Shown: positions 47,159 through 56,880 of the stretch, piece by piece | How the letters are laid out: each line of letters starts with the position of its first letter | Numbering within the stretch: position 1 is the stretch's first letter | From: Methanosarcina mazei S-6 | Lineage (GTDB): Archaea; Halobacteriota; Methanosarcinia; Methanosarcinales; Methanosarcinaceae | DNA: 64,000 nucleotides | Assembly (NCBI RefSeq): GCF_000970205.1 | Contig: NZ_CP009512.1 | Location: forward strand, 2,790,001-2,854,000 | Reading direction: 5' to 3' | Made by a program: the position numbers and the translations under genes | Notes under the pieces: generated by a model | Told to the model about the DNA's origin: nothing | Database searches by the model: none | What the model saw: only the letters and a program-made list of their open reading frames with translations

Positions 47159-47321
47159 AGTGGGATAGAATAGACGACTCAGTTCCAAAATCTAGTGATT
47201 TTTGCATTTTTTGATTGAAACGTTGAATTTCCAAAAAGAATTCAGTCTTCAATCTAATTCAATATTCGAGCTCTACCGGCATCAATTAAAAGGTAATATT
47301 CAAAAGTTGCGACAATTTTCA

Positions 47322-47363
47322 AAATCTAGTGATTTTTAATATTAAGTTCATCACTAGATTTTA
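47322..47363. repeat. 13-bp inverted repeat, with a third copy nearby
   Basis: AAAATCTAGTGAT (47322-47334) pairs with ATCACTAGATTTT (47351-47363). The same AAAATCTAGTGATTTTT also occurs directly at 47187-47203. Confidence 0.7.
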
Positions 47364-47942
47364 GCATTGTGTCGAATAGACCAAAAATAATAAAACTAAA
47401 TACATTTTAAAGTAAAATCTATAACATTTTATTTTTGGCTTGAAACTAACGCGTCCCACTGATTCACTCATTCCAAAAAATGGCTTTTAAGGGTAAAAGG
47501 TTTATCAGACTTGGTATTTTGTTTCGTATAATACAAAGTCCTTTTAGAAAACCTTAGCATCTTCCAACCAACATAAAAAATATTGAGAATCTTTTGCCTT
47601 ATGTCATAAGAATCAATTTTCTCAATTTCATATTCAGGTCGTGTCCACAAGTTATTGATCAATTCAAAAAAAGCAAGTATATCCTCTCTATTTGAGAGAA
47701 ATTTAAAGATATTCATATGGATGTGATTTTCAATAACTCATGCCCATTACAGGAGATTGTTGAAACGAAAATATTCTCAGTTGACGAGCGTATAACAATA
47801 ATTAGTAGAATTATCACAATTATTGGAAAAAAAGAAGGAGAGAGTACGTGATGAGTTTTCTCATCACGTATTTTCATGCCAAACGCAAATAAATTGGGTA
47901 GGTTTCGGAAAAAAACCCATGAACCTGATCCATACTGTAATT

Positions 47943-48542
47943 CTAGCAGTTCAAAACTTTATCCAGGAAATACTGGTGAATTCTAAGGTCATCGGTTAAT
48001 TCCGGATGGAATGCAAGTGCCAGCACATTTCCCTGCTCTGCAGCAACGATCATGCCTTCAAGCCTGGAAAGCACCTTCACGCCCGGCCCGCAGCTCACGA
48101 TTCCCGGAGCCCGGATAAACACGCCCGTAAATGGAGAGTCAAGGATAAACACCTCAAGTTCTGCCTCAAAAGAATCCCTCTGCCTCCCAAAGGCGTTCCT
48201 GTTGACCCTGGTATCCATAATCCCGAGCAGTTCCTGACCTGTCTTTTCTACCTGCCGGTCTCCTTCCTTTGCAATGACAATCAGCCCTGCACAGGTCCCG
48301 AGGATAGGAACTCCCTTTGCAGCCGCTTCTTTTATCTCCTCTGCAATTCCCTCGCGGGCAAGCAGCCTGCAAAGCGTTGTACTCTCCCCGCCAGGAATCA
48401 CAATTCCGCTGCACTCCGGCACAATTCCTTTGTGCTTTATCTCAACTACCTCAGCCTCAACCCCTCTCTCTTTAAGGGCTCTCCTTAAAGCATCAACATG
48501 CTCAGAAACCGCTCCCTGAATAGCGATTACACCTATTTTCAT
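47943..48542 (-). CDS. pdxT: Pyridoxal 5'-phosphate synthase glutaminase subunit PdxT
   Basis: A 199-residue class I glutaminase that supplies ammonia to PdxS for making pyridoxal 5'-phosphate. Visible motifs: IPGGESTT (oxyanion region), the nucleophile Cys in GTCAGL (about residue 78), and the catalytic His/Glu pair in AFHPEL near the C-terminus. Start MKIGVIAIQG, four codons inside the longest frame, matching the family. It lies about 315 bases downstream of pdxS on the same strand, with repeats and a hairpin between, so the pair may be cotranscribed with attenuation or have separate promoters. Confidence 0.96.
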   Translation of the reverse strand: MKIGVIAIQGAVSEHVDALRRALKERGVEAEVVEIKHKGIVPECSGIVIPGGESTTLCRLLAREGIAEEIKEAAAKGVPILGTCAGLIVIAKEGDRQVEKTGQELLGIMDTRVNRNAFGRQRDSFEAELEVFILDSPFTGVFIRAPGIVSCGPGVKVLSRLEGMIVAAEQGNVLALAFHPELTDDLRIHQYFLDKVLNC

Positions 48543-48815
48543 TAAAAACACCATTTTCCAGAATTAATCCGGCTTATAGAATCGAAAAATATAAAGATTA
48601 AACTGGTTTATTCTTACAAACCTGCAAGAATAAATCTGTTTTTAAAAATTGAATTTTAGCCTCTTGAAAGAGACTCGTTTTATATCTGGTAATTAGTCCG
48701 TTTCAGCTAAGCTCAGTAGAACCCGTAAATTAGTCCCCTTGAGTTTATCTCACCGAAATAACTTATAAATTAGTCCTCTTGAGCGAAGCGAAGCGAGCGA
48801 AAAGGACACCGTCCT

Positions 48816-48833
48816 CCCGAGACGGGACTCGGG
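48816..48833 (-). terminator. GC-rich hairpin after pdxS
   Basis: CCCGAG (48816-48821) and CTCGGG (48828-48833) form a six-pair GC-rich stem 22 bases past the pdxS stop. The pdxS-pdxT spacer also holds two copies of TAAATTAGTCC(C/T)CTTGAG and a GAGCGAAGCGAAGCGAGCGA stretch. Confidence 0.5.
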
Positions 48834-48855
48834 CGAGACGGAAATCGGGTTGGTT

Positions 48856-49752
48856 TTACCAGCCGCGTTCCTGAAGGGCTTCCTGCACAGGGATCATGTC
48901 TGCGCTGATGCCTTTCATTCCTGCACCCACGCCTTTTGAGATTTCTGCAAGTTTTGCAGGGTTATCGTAGTTATTGACGGCTTCAACAACTGCTTTTGCC
49001 ATCTTTTCCGGATTTTCGGCTTTGAAAATACCTGAACCGACAAAGACTCCGTCTGCACCAAGGCGCATCATGAGAGCTGCGTCGGCAGGGGTTGCAACTC
49101 CACCGGCTGCAAAGTTCACCACAGGCAGGCGCTGCATTTTTGCGGTTTCGACCACGAGTTCGATAGGAGCTTCAATCTCTCTTGCGACCATTATAAGCTC
49201 TTCTTTGGTCTTGCCTGCAAGGGCGCGGATTTCTCCCTGGATCTGCTTCATGTGCTTTACTGCCTGGCTGACGTCGCCTGTTCCGGCTTCTCCTTTGGTC
49301 CGGATCATGGCTGCACCTTCGTTAATCCTGCGGAGGGCTTCTCCAAGGTTTCTTGCCCCGCAGACAAAAGGCACTGTAAACTGTGTTTTGTCTATGTGGT
49401 AGAAGGGGTCGGCAGGAGTAAGGACTTCGGACTCATCTACCATGTCAACGCCAAGTGCCTCTAAAATTTCGGCTTCTACAAAGTGCCCGATCCTTGCCTT
49501 TGCCATAACAGGAATGGTAACCGTATCAATAATCTGCTGGACAATTTCGGGGTCTGCCATACGTGCAACCCCTCCTGCTTTTCTGAGATCTGCAGGGACG
49601 GCCTGAAGGGCCATAACAGCAACTGCTCCGGCTTCTTCTGCGATCCTGGCCTGTTCGGGGGTTGTAACGTCCATGATCACACCCCCTTTCTGCATCCGTG
49701 CAAAGCCCCGCTTGATAAGTTCGGTTCCATGTCTCAATTTTTCAAATTCCAT
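48856..49752 (-). CDS. pdxS: Pyridoxal 5'-phosphate synthase subunit PdxS
   Basis: A 298-residue TIM-barrel enzyme that builds pyridoxal 5'-phosphate from ribose 5-phosphate, glyceraldehyde 3-phosphate and ammonia. Signatures: [27 protein letters not shown] with the catalytic Lys region, [23 protein letters not shown] (second catalytic Lys), and the phosphate-binding [17 protein letters not shown]...[10 protein letters not shown]. Length is normal. Start [10 protein letters not shown], three codons inside the longest frame. It forms a 12-mer with up to 12 PdxT subunits. The 387-base upstream region (49762-50148) holds its promoter and no gene. Confidence 0.97.
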   Translation of the reverse strand: MEFEKLRHGTELIKRGFARMQKGGVIMDVTTPEQARIAEEAGAVAVMALQAVPADLRKAGGVARMADPEIVQQIIDTVTIPVMAKARIGHFVEAEILEALGVDMVDESEVLTPADPFYHIDKTQFTVPFVCGARNLGEALRRINEGAAMIRTKGEAGTGDVSQAVKHMKQIQGEIRALAGKTKEELIMVAREIEAPIELVVETAKMQRLPVVNFAAGGVATPADAALMMRLGADGVFVGSGIFKAENPEKMAKAVVEAVNNYDNPAKLAEISKGVGAGMKGISADMIPVQEALQERGW

Positions 49753-50148
49753 GAATGTCATCCTCGTTGTTTTGATCAGGTATATATGATATATAAGTTA
49801 TACTGCCGTGAGAAATATGTTCCACAGGTGAAACGGCCGCAAAGTCCTTTCCACCAGTTACAACCAGCAGGTTGCGGTTTTCAGTTTGATGTTTCTCAAG
49901 TGAATTGTGAATACGCTCAATAGTAAAAAGCATTATTTAAGCTATTCCTTAATTGTAGATTACAGATTAAATTAACTTACGATGATTTAAAATTTGTTGT
50001 TTTTTATACTGGAAGTCAACATTAAACTGTCTTTTGTATCAACAGGGTCTGGTTATCTACGAAATAATATTATTTTAACCTTCTCAATATAATAGTGCAT
50101 TTAACACCGGGTAAGGGGCTTTATCCTCGACCCCCTTATATCTTTTCT

Positions 50149-51231
50149 TTACTCAATCTGCTCCGTGGAGGCTATATTATACAGGCCCAGCTTTATACAG
50201 ATACTGACAGAAATCCAGATGGTAAATGCAGGGATGAATGATTTTAAAAATTCAATAAGTGTATCGTCAGGGTAACCTGCAATGCCGATAATACCAAACC
50301 CCGCGTCAAGAACGAGAGCTGATAACCCGAACATCATCAGTGTAATAAATACCCTGAGAGCCCTCTGCCCGGTACTTCCTTCATCTTCCGGGAGCCCCTT
50401 TCTGATTATAAGAAGATATGCCGTGTTTGTCCCAAGGAAAAAACCCGCTACTTCCCCGCTTATAAGTGACAGGGATACAAAAACTACAGGGACGGCAAAC
50501 ATAGCCGAATAAAAAAAGAGGTTCTTTTGCCTGAAAGCGAGTTTAAAATTCTCTTTTTCAAAAAAATCGTCCTTTAGTGGGCTTTTTAAGAAGTATGTGA
50601 AGACAACCAGAAGAGTTAAACCCAGGGCAGCCCCGCCGATCACGTCCCCTAAAAAATGCCTTCCAAGGTACATCCTTGAAAAAGCCATGAGCAACACCAC
50701 CATGGGAGCCAGTCTGCCAGCTGTCCTGCTATTGAAGACACGGGAAGCCCCTCCCCAGAGGGCAGTGGTAAGTGCAACATGCCCTGAAGGAAAACCGAAA
50801 GGGGAATCAGGAAATACTTTCTGGAGGCGAAACGACTCCAGAATCTCCCTGTCCGGAAGTTTAAAAAAGCCTGATTCGCCGTTTCCATTAAAAGGAGATG
50901 TATTTTCTATACCATCTTCCAAGTTAAGTACCCGGCTGTCCACAAAATCCGGCCTCGGGAAAGCGATCAGTGCTTTAATGGTCTCGGTTAGAAGAGCAGT
51001 CCAGAGCAGCAGCTGGAACAGAAGAAAACCCTTTTTAAAATCAATCCCGAGGGTGGCAATGATTATTATGCCTGCAAAAAAAGCAGAAGACCCCATTGAA
51101 GTTATTATAATCATGAGAAAAGTGAACCATTCGGTTCCAAGGGACTGGAGGTAAAGTATAGGCTCGGTCTGGAACAAGAAAATAACTCCTGATTTAATAT
51201 TTCTCGGCAGAAATCTATCCGACTTTACCAA
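50149..51231 (-). CDS. PAP2-family membrane phosphatase
   Basis: A 360-residue integral membrane protein with eight to nine helices. The PAP2 phosphatase motifs are in order: K-x6-RP as KALIAFPRPDF, PSGH as FPSGHVAL, and SR-x5-H-x3-D as SRMYLGRHFLGDVIGG. The family removes phosphate from lipid or polyprenol phosphates; in archaea a likely substrate is an isoprenoid lipid phosphate. About 120 C-terminal residues with further helices follow the catalytic part. The TTG start at 51231 is the best available because the first ATG falls well inside; no ribosome-binding site is obvious. The IS66 copy 2 lies 110 bases upstream. Confidence 0.88.
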   Translation of the reverse strand: MVKSDRFLPRNIKSGVIFLFQTEPILYLQSLGTEWFTFLMIIITSMGSSAFFAGIIIIATLGIDFKKGFLLFQLLLWTALLTETIKALIAFPRPDFVDSRVLNLEDGIENTSPFNGNGESGFFKLPDREILESFRLQKVFPDSPFGFPSGHVALTTALWGGASRVFNSRTAGRLAPMVVLLMAFSRMYLGRHFLGDVIGGAALGLTLLVVFTYFLKSPLKDDFFEKENFKLAFRQKNLFFYSAMFAVPVVFVSLSLISGEVAGFFLGTNTAYLLIIRKGLPEDEGSTGQRALRVFITLMMFGLSALVLDAGFGIIGIAGYPDDTLIEFLKSFIPAFTIWISVSICIKLGLYNIASTEQIE

Positions 51232-51343
51232 AAAGCCGGGAACCTGTAAAAAGTTTGTGCTGACAATATAATATTTGGTTTATAAAAAGATTGGACCGGG
51301 TAATTGTCCGATTAAAAAAATTGAAGAAAAGGAAAAAATAAAG

Positions 51344-52872
51344 GTAACTGCTCAGAGTATAGTTAACGGCGCTCCTATGAGCGCCGCACGAATACCCTCT
51401 AAAACAGGTAAACCGTTCTTTTTTCCTGTAGAAATGTACGCCCTAATTCTGCAGAAAGCTTGCGCTCCCATTGCTTTTCTGAAAGTTCCCGATATTTTCT
51501 GCTGTAGTTTCATCATCCTGATATCTCTTTCTGCCTGATTATTATCAAATGGAACTTTCAAATCTGTCAGGAATCTCAGAATCTTTTCTTTGTGTTCTAT
51601 AAACCTATCCAGCAGATTCCTTGATTTTGTTTTTGGATTTTTACCGCGTTTTCCCTGTTTTTCAGGATTTAGAGAATGCGGATTTTCTTCAAGCGCTCTA
51701 ATGATAATTGCATCAAACCTTTCTTCCAATGCTTTAATTTGCTCAAAATCAGGTTCTCTTAATTGCTCTTTACACTCATCAGTGTATTTCTTCATCTCAG
51801 TGAGCAGTTCATTCATCTCTTTAGCCCATGTCTGTTTATAGTTCTCTTCAATTCCTGTAAGTTCTCTCTGTAAATGAGCGTTACACAGAGCATGATCACA
51901 ATCATAAACGTTGTAAGGTTTCCATCCATCATGAACTGCTACTCCCTTAAACTTCGGAAGAATTCCCATAGCATCTATTGCTTCTGCTCCTCTTTTTGTA
52001 TGAGCAAAATAACATGTGTATTTTTCATTAGAAGCTACATGAAGCCAGTGTCTTTTTCCTTCAATCTTCATACCAGTTTCATCAAAATTGATTACAGGCG
52101 AGGCTAATAACTTCTCTCTAATAACGTTTTCAAATTCCTCTAAATTCTGGAAACATTCTCTTTCTGCTCTAATTATCGTAGCAGGACAGATTTTTATTCC
52201 CATAATGTCTTCAAATAACTCAGAAATTCTATCATAAGGAACAAACTGGTAATTTTTACAGTAAATAGCTGAAGCTAAAATATTAGGGCCATACTGAACC
52301 GGATATTTCACTGATTCGGGAAAAACGGCTTTATTCAACTTTCCACAACAAGGACAGGTTTTAATCTGACTTTTATGTTCTGTAACAATTAGATTTACGG
52401 GAGGAATGTCAAAGACCTGTCTTCTCTCATAAGCTTCAACTTCAACATTCTCAAGGGTAGATCCGCATTCTTTGCAGCAGGTCAAAGAATGTTCTATTAC
52501 CTACTCAGGATGATCAACCATATCAAGAGTCGTGCCTGGATGACCTTCCTGACCTCCAGGTTTCTTCCCGCTTGGTTTACGCAGACTCTTGGGATTAGGT
52601 TTCTCTTTGACAAAATAATCAGTAGAAGGAGGTCGACTGCTGTTACGACTGTTTTGATTTAAACGAGATTCTAAGGCTACAAGTCTTTCAGTGAGTTCTT
52701 TAACTTGAGATTCTAAACTCTCAATGTAAGCTACAATAATTTCAGGATTTGAAGCACAGTAAGAAAGAATCTCATCACGTTTCATAAAGCTAAAAAGGAA
52801 TCATTTTATATCCAATTTTTCCTCGGAACGAGGAAAAATGTGTAGCCTCGTTAAGGCTACCTGAATAGTTAC
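51344..52872 (-). mobile_element. IS66-family insertion sequence, copy 2 (apparently intact)
   Basis: A 1529-bp element. The right end CCTGAATAGTTAC (52860-52872) equals that of copy 1; the left end begins GTAACTGCTCAGAG, a diverged inverse. The flanks carry an eight-base target duplication AAATAAAG (51336-51343 and 52873-52880). A structured leader (AATTTTTCCTC/GAGGAAAAAT, AGCC/GGCT) precedes the transposase; a GGCGCTC/GAGCGCC-type hairpin follows it. It inserted between the PAP2 gene and the corrinoid-protein gene without breaking either. Confidence 0.94.
51352..52785 (-). CDS. IS66-family transposase read through an in-frame TAG (probable pyrrolysine)
   Basis: Residues 1-94 (coiled-coil and PGGQEGHPGTT linker) end DHPE; the next codon is TAG (52503-52501). 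The same frame then runs VIEHSL and 377 more residues without a break: zinc-binding CCKECG and CPCCG, then the DDE_Tnp_IS66 domain with FDETGMK, VHDGWKP and NNQAERDIRMMK. Readthrough gives about 477 residues, the normal length for the family, while stopping gives a 94-residue peptide without the catalytic core. Copy 1 has TAG at the same position with a conserved context. Methanosarcina decodes TAG as pyrrolysine in methylamine methyltransferases, and in-frame TAG in transposases of this genus has been noted before. Pyrrolysine insertion here is inference. Confidence 0.88.
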
Positions 52873-52923
52873 AAATAAAGAACTGAAAAAAGAAAAAAAT
52901 AAGGGAAGGAAAAGGAAAGAAAA

Positions 52924-53751
52924 TCAGTGAAGGTCATTGCGGACTTCTTTCCAGCTCTTTCCTGCACAGATATTTTTTGCAATTTTTACTGCGTCAAGCG
53001 GGGTTTTTCCATACACTGAGTTACAGAAGGTCTCAACAAAGCGTCTGTCTACGGCAGCCCCTCCACAGGCTACAGGGACATCTTCGGATTCCAGAACCTC
53101 TGCAAGAACTTTGAGTCCCTCTTTTGTTGTACTCATGAGGGTTGTTCCCACAACAAGGTCGGCATTTGCTGCTTTTACGGCTTTGACGGCTGCTTCCACT
53201 GTTATGTCGTTTCCGAGGTCAACCACTTCGAAACCGTTTGCCCTGAGGATAGCTGCTACAATGTTCTTGCCTATATCGTGAAGGTCTCCTTCAATAACAA
53301 GGGATACCACTTTTCCCTCGTAACGGATCTCTCCGATCCTTTCCTGACAGAGTTTTACCCCTCCTATGAGAGCCTCATTTGCCAGCAGGATCTCAGGCAT
53401 ATAACTCTCTCCGATATCGTAAAGCTCACAAACGGTCTGAATTCCCGGCATAAGGGCATTTAAGACAAGGTCCGTAGGGTCTTTTCCTTTTTCAAGCAGG
53501 GCAACTGTGAGTCTTACAGTTTCCTCGCTATCTCCTTCAATCACTGCCTCTGTTACGGCTGCATAATCGGGGTCTTTCGGCCTGCTCTGCTCCTTAATGT
53601 GCCCTGCAGTGTACTCTTCCCGGCTCCTGTCTCCAAGGTCCACTCCGAGGCCGATCATGATCCCTTCATCAATAAGTTTTTTGAATTTCGCAGGTTCTTT
53701 TTCTTTCATCTCGAAAATCTTCTGGACTGCGATGTCAATATGCCTGATCAT
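52924..53751 (-). CDS. Methyltransferase cognate corrinoid protein (MtbC/MtmC-like)
   Basis: A 275-residue corrinoid protein. After a 60-residue N-terminal extension comes the helical cap domain (about 65-150, [23 protein letters not shown]...[15 protein letters not shown]), then the Rossmann domain with the cobalamin ligand motif [12 protein letters not shown] (D-x-H-x-x-G) and VGTTLMSTT, and the GGAAV turn. Such proteins carry the methyl group between a substrate methyltransferase and a methylcobamide:CoM methyltransferase. Its start overlaps the stop of the MtaA-like gene (ATGA). No substrate-specific methyltransferase lies next to it in the window, so the methyl donor is unknown. Confidence 0.92.
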
Positions 53752-54851
53752 TCCTGCATCCCTCCCAGAACGTTTTCTTTCATGTTTCGCCCGATGCCGA
53801 CTCCAATCTGCCTGATAAGATCTTCAACGTCATCATATCTTGGGATTGGAGTCTCTTTGCAGGCCCTGACATATGCTCTGAGATTTTCAAGCGGGGTCCC
53901 GTATGATACACCACATGCAGTCCCTACAATATCTGTCCCCTGCAGTATGCATTCCCGGGTCCTGTTATAAACCTGTTCTGGGGTTCCGTTTGGCATCAGG
54001 TCTATGACGTCCAGGCTTCCGAGTATGGACATATCGTTGCCAATTACCTGACGGCAGTACCAGACCGGGACGGTATCAAAGGAGAAGCAGTCGATTCCGC
54101 TCTGCTTGATATAAGGCAGCAGTTTACTGGAATCTCCGCAGATATGCAGGATCTGGGGGCAGCTTATTTCCTTTGCCAGTCTTCTGTGGGCAGGGAGTAC
54201 AAATTCCCGGTATGTTTCCGCAGAAATCAGGCTGCTGGAAGCCGAAGGATCTGCAAGGAAGAGGATATGCGCCCCGTAAGCAGCCTGCAGCTTTCCGTAA
54301 GCTACAACAAAATCTGTTGCTGCATCAATGAAGGCATGGGCTTTTTCAGGATCGGTTTTTGTCCACCGGGCCATATTTTCAACGCCTGCTATGTGACCTG
54401 CTACCGTAAAGGGGGCGGTCAGTAAGGGGATGATAGGGAGCATCCCGTCGTAACGTTTCCTGAGTTCATCAATTGCTCCAAGAACTACCGGAATCCTTCC
54501 GGTTTCTTCCAGTTTGTCGGGCCAGGTCACATCTTCAGGGTTCGTATAAGCTGGTCCTGTTACCGGAGGCCTGTCTGGCTTATCCCAGTCAAGTTTACAC
54601 CCCAGAACTTCAGCTTCAAGAGAGATGTCAAACTGGGGTCGCGCAGCCTCAATGCCACAAACTTCGTAAGAAGCGGCTGCAAGATCTGCCATCATTTTGC
54701 TGTCAAAATGGGCTTTTGGCCAGGAAGCATTGCAGATTGCCATTAATTCTGTTGTGGTCTGAGCCAGGGGGTTTGCAGGGGGTACATAATCGACCCTGCC
54801 TCCGAGCACTGCTGCCAGAGCTCGGCGGGTTGGAGTCATCTCGCTTACCAT
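53748..54851 (-). CDS. MtaA/uroporphyrinogen-decarboxylase-family methyltransferase
   Basis: A 367-residue TIM-barrel protein of the URO-D/MtaA superfamily. The zinc site expected for methylcobamide:CoM methyltransferases is visible: H-x-C as LHICGDSS and a distal Cys in [15 protein letters not shown]. It begins with the usual [19 protein letters not shown]. It is slightly longer than MtaA/MtbA (about 340). It is coupled to the corrinoid protein by a four-base overlap, so the two probably act together, passing methyl from the corrinoid to CoM or another thiol, or the reverse. The 760-base upstream region separates it from the divergent hydrolase gene. Confidence 0.88.
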
Positions 54852-55608
54852 ATTTTGGGTCTCCTTTTTTAATTCACACTTTTACATAAGATAGAATATT
54901 TAATAATATATTAAAGAGAATATATTTTACATTCAGATTACAGATTGAGGGTTTCGTTCTTTGAATGAAAATCGGGCTAAAGGAGTACTGGCCTGCTGCC
55001 AGGCAGGAGCCTGAAAAGCTCCGTTTTTGCTAACCCCTTTACCATCTCCTTTTCTATATTATGCAAGAAAATGCAAAATAAAATCGCGATTTTATAAAAG
55101 TCCACAGTTTTACTGTTTACTATTATTAGTATGTTTATCAAAATATTTAAACCGGATATATTTTGATAAAGTAGAAAAAATCATATAGATCTAAAATTTA
55201 CGTTGAAAATTAATCAGTTTGGGAAGTTAAGTTTCAAATCGGCAGGCTTCAAGAGCCCTTTTCCTTATCCCTCCATAATAACATAGCACAAACAATTTTA
55301 CTTGATATCTTCATGTAAGACCTTAAAATGATTTATCTTATTTTATGCTGAATCAGTTAAACAATTAGCTTAATCAGTTAGGCAATGACAGAAATAGACA
55401 ATGACAGAAATTTCGGTTCTTATCTTTCAGGAATATTTCTCTTTAAAAATTATAACTATTGAGATATAAATCGTGCATACTTATATTATGACCAATAAAA
55501 TTGAATGTAATTGCAGAATGGGAAGTGTTGTGTTCCAGGTTCAAAGTAGATTCGGAACATCATGAGAGCGTGACACCTTCCGGTAAAAAGATTACATGAG
55601 GGGGTTAT
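54852..55608. other. Divergent 757-bp intergenic region
   Basis: No gene is seen. A hairpin GGAGC (55006-55010)/GCTCC (55018-55022) followed by GTTTTT resembles a plus-strand terminator without an evident upstream gene. AT-rich TATA-like stretches occur near 54900 and 55470-55490, the latter suiting the hydrolase gene. Confidence 0.4.
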
Positions 55609-56529
55609 ATGAGTCGAACCAGATTACTAATCGTGATTATGCTTCTGTTGAGTTTTTTAAGCGCTTCAGGCTGCACCGGGACTTCTGATACTGATGATGC
55701 ACCTGAACAGCCTGATTCGCCGGAACCTATCCCGGAAGGGCCGGAGGCTGAAGAGGAAGTGGAAAAAGGAACCGGAGGCAATGCCCTTGCTTCTGAGCCT
55801 GAGACAGTGAATTCTGAAACTACAGGTCAGATCCAGACCCTAACTGTTAATATCACAGCTGAAGATCAGGAATATCCTGCATATATTTCTGCTCCGGCTG
55901 AAGATGGAGAGTATCCGGCTGTAGTGCTGATACATTCATTTAACGGCCTTGAGCAGGGTTATCAGGACATGGCAGACAGGCTGGCAGCAGATGGGTTTGT
56001 CGTGGTTGCTCCTCAATGGCAGACCTATTCCCGCTCTCCTTCGGATTCCGGAGTTGAAGCTCTTGTCAGGAGCAGCATCAATTATCTGAAAAACAGGGAT
56101 GATGTTGACCCGGAAAAGCTGGGCTTAACAGGTTTTTGTGCAGGCGGCAGGTATACCATGCTTTTTCTGCCCCAGGTGGAGGAATTTAAATCCGGGGTTG
56201 CATGGTACGGTTTTCCTTACTCGGGCGGAACTGAAGTACAGCCTGACGAGCCTGCAAGCATGATTGACCAGCTTGAAGACCCGATGCTTATCATACACGG
56301 GACAAGAGACGAGCCAAGTAATATCTCAGAAATTTACAGGTATGCAGGCGAACTGGATGCAGCTGACAAATATTTTGAGCTGAAAGTCTACCAGGGCGAA
56401 CCTCACGGCTTCATGATTAAAGAAGGAGAACTTTCAGAAAGTTTTGTGGCACAGGACGCGTACGATGAGATGGTTGATTTCTTTAACAGGACTCTGAGCA
56501 ACCCGGCACCGGGGAATTCTTCCCGGTGA
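55609..56529 (+). CDS. Dienelactone-hydrolase-like lipoprotein
   Basis: A 306-residue lipoprotein: signal peptide with lipobox SASGC (Cys about 22), an acidic linker rich in E, P and D (about 25-65), then an alpha/beta-hydrolase of the dienelactone hydrolase type. The nucleophile is Cys in GFCAGG (about 180-185), the acid is in HGTRDEP, and the His is in GEPHGF. It is anchored on the outside of the membrane. Substrate unknown; a carboxylic ester or lactone is expected. GGGGG lies before the ATG. The 350 bases after it (56530-56880) have no gene. Confidence 0.9.
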   Translation: MSRTRLLIVIMLLLSFLSASGCTGTSDTDDAPEQPDSPEPIPEGPEAEEEVEKGTGGNALASEPETVNSETTGQIQTLTVNITAEDQEYPAYISAPAEDGEYPAVVLIHSFNGLEQGYQDMADRLAADGFVVVAPQWQTYSRSPSDSGVEALVRSSINYLKNRDDVDPEKLGLTGFCAGGRYTMLFLPQVEEFKSGVAWYGFPYSGGTEVQPDEPASMIDQLEDPMLIIHGTRDEPSNISEIYRYAGELDAADKYFELKVYQGEPHGFMIKEGELSESFVAQDAYDEMVDFFNRTLSNPAPGNSSR

Positions 56530-56880
56530 GATTTACTTTCAGAAGTCTTCTAGAAAGCATAACCCGGAATATGAGGATTGTCTCTGAAAGCGGGCAGGAA
56601 GATATATCTGAAACCGGGGATGCGACCATTCTATCAGTAAATTTTATTTTTTTAAAATTTTAATCCGTTCAGTTCTGCAAAATTTTACTTTTTTCAGGGA
56701 AAACAGAGATATATTTATCACTTTCAAGAAGATTTTTCTTAAAAAATTAATTTTTATCGTATAATTATTATAGATTATTAAATACAACTTTGCAACTCCC
56801 AAACACGATTTTTCAAAAAGCAAATATAGCTTTAATTAATATAATTAAATAAAAACGCTTTTTTTCCAGGAACACAGTCC

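Larger units (their letters stand above)
45390..47942. other. 2.5-kb region without a supported gene, rich in repeats
   Basis: Very AT-rich. It holds a hairpin (46264-46299), a 16-bp tandem array (46450-46540), a 240-bp element with inverted ends (46919-47158), and a repeated CTAGTGATTTTT motif with an inverted pair (47187-47363). Small open frames at 46056-46262, 46956-47252 and 47468-47716 lack ribosome-binding sites and recognisable domains. The region may be a graveyard of small mobile elements, or could hide non-coding RNAs. Confidence 0.45.

Noticed and set aside
47468-47716. 82-codon minus-strand frame (MNIFKFLSNREDIL...) in the gene desert
   Set aside because: Plausible composition but no ribosome-binding site and no domain; possibly a transposase scrap, not supportable.
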